A stretch of DNA of 64,000 nt from Palaemon carinicauda (Eukaryota > Arthropoda > Malacostraca > Decapoda > Palaemonidae), in assembly GCF_036898095.1 (NCBI RefSeq), contig NC_090759.1:18580240-18644239 (forward strand), read 5' to 3'. Below the pieces are notes generated by a model, which made no database searches, was not told where the DNA came from, and worked only from the letters and a program-made list of their open reading frames with translations. The translations under genes and the position numbers were made by a program. Positions 56,591 to 64,000 of the stretch are shown here, in pieces (position 1 is the first letter of the stretch; each line of letters opens with the position of its first letter).

Positions 56591-59446
56591 GATTTTTTAT
56601 CCTGATTCTGCTGAATTAATTGATAAGTGATATAAAATTTTACATTGAAAAGTGAGGAAAATTGTATTACTTAAAAATGAATAATGTTCATATCAATGTT
56701 GATAGTGTTAATTATGCTTGTGATTTGAAAGAATGGCATAAAATCTTAGGACATTGCAACTACTATGATACTGTAAAGCTGGAAAGTGTAACAAAGGGCA
56801 TGAAAATTATACATCCAGACATTAAACCTGATAATTGTTATATATGTGTGTTAGGTAAAATGAAACAAACTAGAAATAGAAACTGTGATACTAAATCTGA
56901 AGTTCCCTTAGAATTTGTACACGCTGATTTAGCAGGTCCAATAGAACCTGTTTCAGGTGAAGGGTTTAGATGTACTATAGCATTTACAGATGATTGTACA
57001 GGGATAATTTTTGTGTATTTCCTGAAAAACAAAAGTGATAAAACTTCTGCCTTAAAGAAATTTTTGTCAGACTCTACTCCGTATGGAAAAATTGAAAGAC
57101 TAAGGTCTGACAACGGGTCAGAGTTTACATGTCAGGATTTTACCAATGTACTTATTGATAATAGAATTAAGCATGAAAAGTCTGCTCCATACTCGCCGCA
57201 CCAAAATGGCACGACTGAGAGAAATTGGAGAACTTTATTTGAGATGGGAAGCTGTCTGCTAATTCAATCTAAGTCACCAAAATTGTTATGGCCATATGCA
57301 ATTATGACAGCTGCTTATATTCGTAATAGGTGCTTTAGTGATCATTTGCCTTGACAGGAATAATGCCTGATTTGTCAAACATGAGGGTATTAGGATCAGA
57401 TTGTTATGTATATAATAGACAAAGAGAAATTGGATGATAGATGCTCTAAAGGAATATTTGTAGGATACAACAAGGGTAGCCCAGCTTATCTAGTATATTT
57501 TCCTGAAACCGGTAAAGTTATGAGACATAGACTTGTAAAATTTGTGTCAAACAAGCAGGAGAAAGAAAGCCAAACTATTAATGAGTCTGATGATATTTTT
57601 GATGACGTAGTTCCTAATGAGGAAGTTGATAGGGAACCAGTAGATAAAGGCCAAAATGTTCAGTTAGTTGAGCAACACCACCCTGGTATTTTGGAAGTAA
57701 ATGAGGCAACAAAAGAGGAAAAGGGTGAAACACTTAGATATCCTCCTCTGTATTTGAGTGATTATGTTACTAATGTTGATGACAAAGACCAAGTGTTATA
57801 TAGTATAGATTACTGTTACAGAGTGTCTGCTTTTCCTCAGATTTATAATGAAGCTGTTGATTCTGATCAAGGTAGACATTGGGAAGAAGCTAAGCGGGAT
57901 GGAATGAACTCATTGAAAGAAAACAATACTTTTACTTTGATAGAGTTACCTATAGGCAGAGAAGCAGTGGGGGGACGCTGTGTGTACACAATGAAAGATG
58001 ACGCTGTTGGTAATAAAATCTACAAAGCTAGATATGTAGCTAAAGTTTATTGCCAAGTAAAGGGTGTTGATCATAATGAAACAATTGCTCCAACAGCTCA
58101 CCTTACAAAAAATTTGTGTATTAATGCAATTAGCCGCACAAAATTATTTGTTTCTGCATCAAAAAGATTTGTTTCTGCATCAAAAATGATTTGTTTCTGC
58201 ATCAAATGGATGTAAAAACTGCTTATCTAAATGCAGAAATTGATTGCGATATATATATGGATCAAGCAGAGGGTTTTGAGGTTGAACAACCTAATGGACG
58301 TAAATTAGTTTACAAACTTAACAAATCACTGTATGGTTTGAAACAAGCAGGTAGAATGTGGAATACAGTAATCTTTTACATAAAGTCTTGGTTGAAAAGG
58401 GGTTTAGGCAAAACTCGGTGGATCATTGTATATATATTAAACGTTCTCAAGATGAGGTGGTTATCATACTTGTATGGGTTGAGGATTTGATTGTTGCATC
58501 AAGTAACAAACAACTATTATACAATGTAAAAAAAAATGTTGAAAGACAGGTTCAAAATGAAAGATCTAGGAAAATTGTCTCATTTTCTTGGCATTGATTT
58601 CAAACAATGTGATGGAACTATTAAGATGAATCAGAGAAGGTACTTGTGTAAAATATTAGAAAGGTTTGATATGTCCAACTGTAAAACCTAGACACACACC
58701 TTCTGGACAAAAGATCGAATGTTCATGTGAAACGTTAACTGATAGCAGATATCGCGAAGCTGTCGGTAGTCTGATATATGTTATGGCATGTACAAGACCA
58801 GATTTATGTTGGATCATCACAAAATTATCACAATATTTGTCAAACCCAATACAAGATCACTGGGTTGCTGTAAAACATGTTTTTAGACATTCAAATGGAA
58901 CTTTGGATTATGAACTTTATTTTAGTAAATGTGTAAATGAAATGTTACACATTGTTGGATACAGTGATGCTGATTGGGCATCATCACCTGATAATAGACG
59001 TAGCACTAGTGGTTATTGTTTCAGTTTGATTGAAAGAGGGCCGTTAGTGTCATGGAAGTCAAAAAAGCAACCAACAGTAGATTTGTCAACATGTGAAGCA
59101 GAATACATTTCATTGGCTGCGGCCATTCAGGAAGGCTTGCATCTTAGGCAACTTTTGAATGATTTAGATTTAGCATGTCGGTTTGAACCTGTTCTTATTT
59201 ATGAGGATAACCAAGGTACAATTGCATTACCCAAAAATCCTGTTAAAACGTCAAAGATCAAAACATATTGATATTAAGTATCATTTCATTCGCACTGGAA
59301 TAGATGAGGGAAGAATTATTCTCAAATATTGTCCTACAGATGAAATGGTAGGAGACATGTTACTAAATCAACTTCATAATTCAAATTGGATAAATTCAAC
59401 AAATTTGTTTTTGGCTGGAACTAATAGGACTGCACGAAAGTCAAAT
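56591..59446 (+). pseudogene. Copia integrase, RT and RNase H (broken)
   Basis: After the DIRS insertion pol resumes. GAG-pre-integrase zinc region: EWHKILGHCNYYDTVKLESV with CYICVLGK. The integrase core has D (DLAGPIEPVSG), D (RLRSDNGSEF) and E (TTERNWRT) at 56660-57350. RT: WEEAKRDGMNSLKENNTFTL, QMDVKTAYLNAEIDCDIYMD, KSLYGLKQAGRMWN, then VWVEDLIVASSN, where the usual aspartate pair is Glu-Asp. RNase H: GYSDADWASS, STCEAEYISLA, YEDNQGTIAL, HIDIKYHFIR. Stops near 56625 and 57352 and frameshifts near 58200, 58350, 58600 and 59265 break it. Confidence 0.9.
58146..58210 (+). repeat. Triplicated 21-bp segment in Copia RT
   Basis: ATTTGTTTCTGCATCAAAAA occurs at 58146, 58167 and (with a shortened A run) 58189. 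Two extra copies add 43 bp and change the frame just before the QMDVKTAYLNA block. Units are nearly identical, pointing to slippage or gap repair after the element became inactive. Confidence 0.92.
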
Positions 59447-59520
59447 TAATTTGTTCAGTGACCTTAATAAAATTCATATTCTGTAATTTATTATTTTCAA
59501 ATAAGTGTTGTAAATATATA

Positions 59521-59732
59521 TGTTGTAATAAGGTATGATATGCGATCAAGTGGAATGATCGCATATATTTGTTGTATATTTATATGCTGCTAGATGGCGC
59601 CACTGTGTATCCTTTTGAGGTAACGAGATATCTTTGTACTTTAAACGTAATAAAAGATCACTTGGAAAGTTTGATCAAGACTAGAAGACGTGTTGTTTTT
59701 TTTTTCTCTTGACCATGGCTGGGAATTTAACA
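59521..59732 (+). repeat. 3' LTR of Copia element
   Basis: TGTTGTAATAAGG...GGGAATTTAACA. An earlier TGTTG at 59506 is an alternative start. It contains an inverted pair (ATGCGATCAAGTGG / ATGATCGCATAT) at about 59538-59570 that is deleted in the 5' LTR. No clear polypurine tract precedes it. Confidence 0.85.
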
Positions 59733-59764
59733 TATAGCATCCTGCTTTTCCAACTAGGGCTGTG
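59733..59764 (+). mobile_element. SINE-like repeat, copy 2 (3' part)
   Basis: TATAGCATCCTGCTTTTCCA followed by ACTAGGGCTGTG continues the repeat interrupted at 47072. It breaks off before the usual TAGCTTAGCAAG(TAA)n tail. Confidence 0.8.
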
Positions 59765-59802
59765 TGAGAGTAGTGATCTGGTGCGTGCACAGGATTAATC
59801 CA

Positions 59803-59803
<1 letters not shown>

Positions 59804-59850
<47 letters not shown>
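59804..59850. repeat. (AG)n microsatellite
   Basis: About 23 uninterrupted AG units, 40 bp right of the SINE-like fragment. Confidence 0.98.
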
Positions 59851-59852
<2 letters not shown>

Positions 59853-60975
59853 TCTACACTCTAGCATGTCCACAATCTATGCAGCAATGAATGTGACTGT
59901 AAATTCATTTTTCATAAACATATATAGGTATGCTTTGGAGACCTGTTCATGATAACAAAACTTTTTAATCTCTTAATACTTTAGCCAATGAAGTTGGAAG
60001 GAGATTATATTTTTGCCCCTGTTTGTCAGTTTGTTTTTTGTTTATTTTCGAACAACTTCCTGGCCACAATTTTACTCACAGAGTAGTGTAACATTCAGAG
60101 ATTAATTGTTATGTTGAGACGAGGAAGTGATTCAATTCTGAAAGTCCTAAGTCAAAGGCCAAGGTCGAGCGAAAGGTAGACATAAAATTATGCCTAAGTT
60201 CCAAATCAATTCTGGTTAAGGCAAGCTGGTTTCGAGAAATAAGCTGCTGTGGACAAGGTCTCCACTCTTAGAGTGCTTTTATAGTTCTTCCATGATTTTA
60301 ATTTTGTTTCCAAACTAGGCCTAGTGTTCAGTAGCTATCTTTTTCTTTTTAAACAAAACCTTGCTATTTATTAAAGTCCTTATCTCTGATCTAGATATCA
60401 ATCACTATAGTCTGTCTGTTCAGAGAATGAAGTCTGTTCAGGGTGGGGCTGGTATGGTCGTTTCCTTCTAGCCATTATTATTATTATAATTATTATTATT
60501 ATTATAATTATTATTATTATTATTATTATTATTACTAGCTCATATGCTGCCTGACCAAATTCTAATATGTCTCTCTCTTATTTCCCATCAATGTGCTATT
60601 CTAAAGCGATATTTCATATATTGTGTATATAGTAATGGAAATTCCAAAATCTGCAGCAACCTGAACCGAATCCATGCTATAAAAATACTATAAGACCATC
60701 ATTCAATAAGTTTTTGGTTTATGGTGTTCAAGTTTTTTCTTTTTATAATCATGACCATCCTTTGCATTCAGACCTTCCAAGACTATACCATTCCTGAGGC
60801 AGTAAAATACGTGCATCTAAATTTACATTAGCACCTTGAATGATAAGACATCTTGGGGAAAACAAAGTCTAAAAGGAATTTCCTAATGGAAAATGAGTAA
60901 TCAATTAACTAAGTTATACATTGAGCATAGCATAGTGACATGCATTTAAAAGGAACATATGGGCGGCATACTAAC
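59851..60975. other. Intron 2 remainder with (ATT)n microsatellite
   Basis: About 1.1 kb with no recognisable gene. An (ATT)n tract at 60477-60534, interrupted by two TATAATTA steps, is followed by ACTAGCTCATATGC and could be the worn tail of a minus-strand LINE or SINE; too little remains to be sure. Confidence 0.5.
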
Positions 60976-61116
60976 CTATAGTAGTTACGATTGTGCTGGA
61001 AAAGAAAAAGCTTTGACCGAACGACCAGTTGGGTTCACTGGTGGCATTTTTGATTGCTGACACTCCTCGGTTGTTGGCACTTATGATCTCCGTGATCAGT
61101 TCCTCCAAATCGGCAT
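60976..61116 (-). CDS. K2P channel exon 2 (cap and first pore helix)
   Basis: 141 nt, phase 1 to 1, acceptor TTTCAG and donor G|GTTAGT. It encodes residues 114-160: the second cap helix (DADLEELITEIISANNRGV), two possible N-glycosylation sites (NAT at 137, NWS at 143) where K2P caps are often glycosylated, and the first pore helix WSFGQSFFFSSTIVTTI. The selectivity-filter glycine is split across the splice junction with exon 3 (G|GA). No open frame long enough to attract attention exists here; it was found by the pore motif and splice sites. Confidence 0.93.
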
Positions 61117-61758
61117 CTGAAATTCAAGGAGATTTGATGTGTAGGAAGGTAATAATAATGCAGATAGCCTAATTAGTTAATTAGTAGCAAGATCCTGATC
61201 TTCCATGACACAAACACTTGTATACAAAGGAAGAAACATTGCTTCTGCAAGGCATTGAAAAGTGACAAAATTAATGTCACAATATAGTAATTACTTTTTC
61301 ACATATAATAAAATAACTATTCTTTCACGCTTAGGTTCCTGCTAAAATAAATCCTAGTATATAGCCTACACAAACTGCCTCTGATTCCATATAAAATATT
61401 CAATAAACAATTATTATATTTTATATTTTACACATTCTAAATTTCAGCAGACAAGCACTCACATTCTTTATTTATGCACAAATGCAGATATTGCACATCA
61501 AAATGTATAAGAAGTCAGTGGAAATTTGAAGGATTACACTTTTGAAAAACCACAACACATGCAATTTATTTATTTCTATCCTTAATCAAAGAATAGCAAT
61601 TCAAAATCAGAAAATGCTGTAAAAATGAAGACTTTAATTAGAACAGATCACAATGCAATTATAATTACACAACACTAAAAGAAGTGACTTCTGTGGATAA
61701 AAAAAAATGTATGAACTTACTGCACAATGCAATGTCTGACAGAACGTCAATGTTTTAC
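61117..61758 (-). other. Intron 1 of the K2P channel gene
   Basis: 642 bp, GTAAAA donor and TTTCAG acceptor on the minus strand, A/T-rich, no repeat recognised. Confidence 0.85.
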
Positions 61759-62098
61759 CTGTAATGCACGGATGAGATTTAAGAAAGTCGGCTCTTAAGT
61801 CACGGATGGACTGTATAAACCTCTGTTCGATGGGCCCTTCAATTCTAGAGAAAAGCAGTGCCCCCAAAAATAAATAGCACCAGTATAGAGGAATATAAAC
61901 TGTGAAGAGTAGGTCAGCTCTCCTACAGAAACCCCACTTCGTTGATGAACCTGAAGGAGCTCTTGATCGGAAATTTGGGTCAGGCTGTTTGGCGCTCCCT
62001 TGGATCAATTCCTCTGCACTGCAGGAGATTTCGATGGCATCTTCGTTTAGCGTTTCGTAGCTGCCCGTAGCACAGCAACCCTTTCTTGCGAACAGCAT
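61759..62098 (-). CDS. K2P channel exon 1 (N-terminus, TM1, start of cap)
   Basis: The start is the ATG at 62098 (MLFARKG), with A at -3. An in-frame stop lies at 62161-62159 and the only upstream alternative in frame is a TTG, so 62098 is preferred. Residues 1-60 form a cytosolic N-terminus rich in Ser/Glu. TM1 is about 61-85 (LLFTVYIPLYWCYLFLGALL) followed by FSRIEGPIEQ, the usual K2P boundary. The extracellular cap helix follows with SHPCIT; Cys111 sits where TWIK channels have the cysteine that bridges the two subunits. The donor is CAG|GTAAAA at 61758, phase 1. Translation would otherwise run on into the intron for about 40 codons. Confidence 0.9.
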
Positions 62099-63362
62099 CT
62101 TCACACAAATTCTTTTATAGTTACAGACATCAAAACTGATTACTGAGGGTTCCGACAACTATAATATTCTTTTCATTCTTTTGCGTCAGAGCACTATAGT
62201 TATTGCATCCATTGAGATCTAAATCATTTTAAAAAACGTATGATTAATAGATTACATTTGTTTGTTCACCTTTTCCTTGAGAACTTCGTTTTGCTTATCT
62301 CAACGCGTTTATAAAATGTCATGTCACTTGTTAACCCCAGTCTAACATTGAGTGAAAAAGCACATCTCAAAACACACAAAACTGTAAACCATAATTTTAT
62401 AAGGTAAAATCGACCTATGAAATAGTAAGATGTGACGTCAACACCATACATTTCTGTTTTATTAATTTTTTTCACCTTAACAGACCTACCAATAGGACGG
62501 ACACCATGTATTTTTGAAAAAGTTTATAAAACCATAAAAGTAAAATAGAAAAAAAATAAATACGAGCTCAATACATTTGCAACATTATCACCAACATTCA
62601 TTCCACGCTTGGTCTAGAGACCATAGCAATACGTTCACATACAAAAACAATCAAAACCGAGTTTGTAGAAGACCCCCATCCACAGCAAATCAAAGATATT
62701 TTGATAACTTGGGGATAACAGCTATAAATAGCAAGCACTCAACACAGGTTCAGTCTTTTTATAAGAGACGTTGTGATACACTGAAGCAAGTAGACACCAA
62801 GGTTTTGTGACAAAAGGACGTAATCCAGGGCATAAACGAAATAAAATGCAACAATATATAATAGAAATCCTCAAGATTAATTTATCGTAATATGTACAGA
62901 ACAACAAAAGCAAAAATACACTTAGCAAAACTCAAGATTTTCTCTAACATCTTCTAGTTTATATTTTTGTATTAAAAACACTAACCGTGAATTATACCAA
63001 TGACAATGTAAAAGATGAGTCAAATGGGCCGCGAAGATTACAAAATAGAATTAATTAAACTTCAGTTAAGATCTACAATACAAGAATAAGAAAAAAAAAA
63101 AACTTTTGAACGGCGCTATAAGGGAAATTTGTGAAGGAAAATACAAAAGAGTTGAGACAAAGTGTATGAAGGAATCCAGGGAAGCTTGTATAAGTAAATT
63201 TGTGATGTGAAGTGATTTAGACAGAAACGCATCTATTTGCAGATTTACTTCATTACCTCTTTATTACTTAGCTATTTTTGCAATTAGACGTTTTATAGGC
63301 TTCTTTGTATAACTGTTTCCTTTATCAGGTCCCGTCATTATTGCATTCAACCTCTAGGGCCC

Positions 63363-63432
<70 letters not shown>

Positions 63433-64000
63433 TAATAATAATGATGATGATGGTGATAAAAGAAAAGGCACTACACCCTATTTAGTAAACTAAATTTTAT
63501 TTCACTGGCCAAATTTCAAACTGTTATTTGTATCTTTAATAAAATTTAAACTACAATTACCAGATCACTACAGAGTACAGTCACATAAATTTTAATAAAT
63601 TTCATACTTTCTTTCAAATGTAGGCCTACACACCACCTTAATGGCTTACGAGTAGGCTACGACAGTCCTCATCACGAGATGGGATCAAACTGAATAGATA
63701 TAGATTCCCCAATCCTGGTTTTGATTCTCTAAATCTCCAACCTGATCTTCTGATAACTTATTATTCGGTTTAACCGTTAGTGACTGGAGGGGGAGAAGGA
63801 GTGGGAGGGGGGGGGGGGGAGGAGTTGCTTGTTAATTCTTGATGTGGGTCACCGAGGTTATGTATTCTTACGGGCTGTAGCATTGCAAGAGCCCGCGTAT
63901 AGCCAAAATCACCGGGCCATCGGCAACAAGAGTTGATGTTCCATCTAACTAATAAAAACGAACAATTACATTCACTAATAACTCATGAGTCGGACACATG
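62099..64000. other. Upstream region of the K2P channel gene
   Basis: The sequence upstream of the start ATG must hold the 5' UTR, further 5' exons or the promoter, but I cannot place a TATA box or initiator with confidence. It contains a (TAA)n microsatellite at 63364-63440 and a G-rich run at 63806-63819. Open frames here, including the poly-Asn frame over the microsatellite, have no support. Confidence 0.5.

Larger units (their letters stand above)
47073..59732 (+). mobile_element. Copia-type LTR retrotransposon (GalEa-like), interrupted by DIRS copy D
   Basis: LTRs TG...CA at 47073-47258 and about 59521-59732 are flanked by the 5-bp duplication TATAG (47068-47072 and 59733-59737). Without the DIRS insertion (48403-56590) the element is about 4.5 kb. 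The pol order protease, integrase, RT, RNase H defines Copia. The primer site just after the LTR (GGTTATGGGCTCAAC) resembles that of Drosophila copia, which uses an internal fragment of initiator tRNA-Met. GalEa-type Copia elements are known from decapods; the assignment is inference. Stops, frameshifts and a triplicated 21-bp segment disable it. Confidence 0.93.

Noticed and set aside
61634..61758. Extension of channel exon 1 into a further 41 codons
   Set aside because: A good GT donor at 61758 joins in phase to exon 2 with the conserved pore; the extension has no K2P similarity.
62099..62158. Upstream start (TTG) for the channel, adding about 20 residues
   Set aside because: Non-ATG start; the ATG at 62098 is the first in frame after the stop at 62161-62159.
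63305..63493. Poly-asparagine open frame
   Set aside because: Translation of a (TAA/AAT)n microsatellite without any other coding sign.

Overview
The window is eukaryotic nuclear DNA, most likely from a decapod crustacean and possibly a caridean shrimp. This rests on a spliced animal potassium-channel gene, GT-AG introns of up to about 23 kb, many DIRS-type tyrosine-recombinase retrotransposons, a GalEa-like Copia element, and an abundant non-autonomous repeat ending in (TAA)n. The species call is inference. No prokaryotic gene organisation, rRNA or CRISPR is visible, and no tRNA was recognised.

The only host gene I can support is a two-pore-domain (K2P, TWIK-like) potassium channel on the minus strand. 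Its exons are at 62098-61759, 61116-60976, 38300-38128, 37584-37359 and 23437-23268. The splice phases agree and give 350 codons covering TM1, P1 (GYG), TM2, TM3, P2 (GLG), TM4 and the start of the C-terminal tail. The last exon(s) were not found. The gene is therefore at least 39 kb long, and nearly everything else in the window lies in its introns.

From left to right: DIRS copy A (1-7560, decayed, with 26-bp terminal inverted repeats). A DIRS Gag relic (9125-9560) and a LINE 3' fragment (9906-10735). A perfect 101-bp tandem duplication (12528-12729). DIRS copy B (14204-22202, decayed, with an assembly gap and a 26-bp minisatellite). Channel exon 5. DIRS relics in both orientations (23655-30330) with a SINE-like insertion. 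A (TC)n(TA)n microsatellite (31283-31480). An RTE LINE tail (33050-33520). A Tigger/pogo DNA transposon with both TIRs and TA target duplication (33995-36657). Channel exons 4 and 3. DIRS copy C (38585-45136), nearly intact, with RT/RNase H and recombinase frames overlapping by about 2 kb. A DIRS relic (45245-46441). A second SINE-like repeat (46442-47067) split by a Copia element (47073-59732, TSD TATAG), which is itself split by DIRS copy D (48403-56590). Channel exons 2 and 1, then upstream DNA.

By my tally about three quarters of the 64 kb is recognisable transposable element. The most informative structures are the complete DIRS architecture (terminal repeats plus an internal complementary region equal to the joined termini) in three copies of two families, the datable four-layer nest at 45-60 kb, and a cysteine-rich N-terminal module shared by the two DIRS Gag families.
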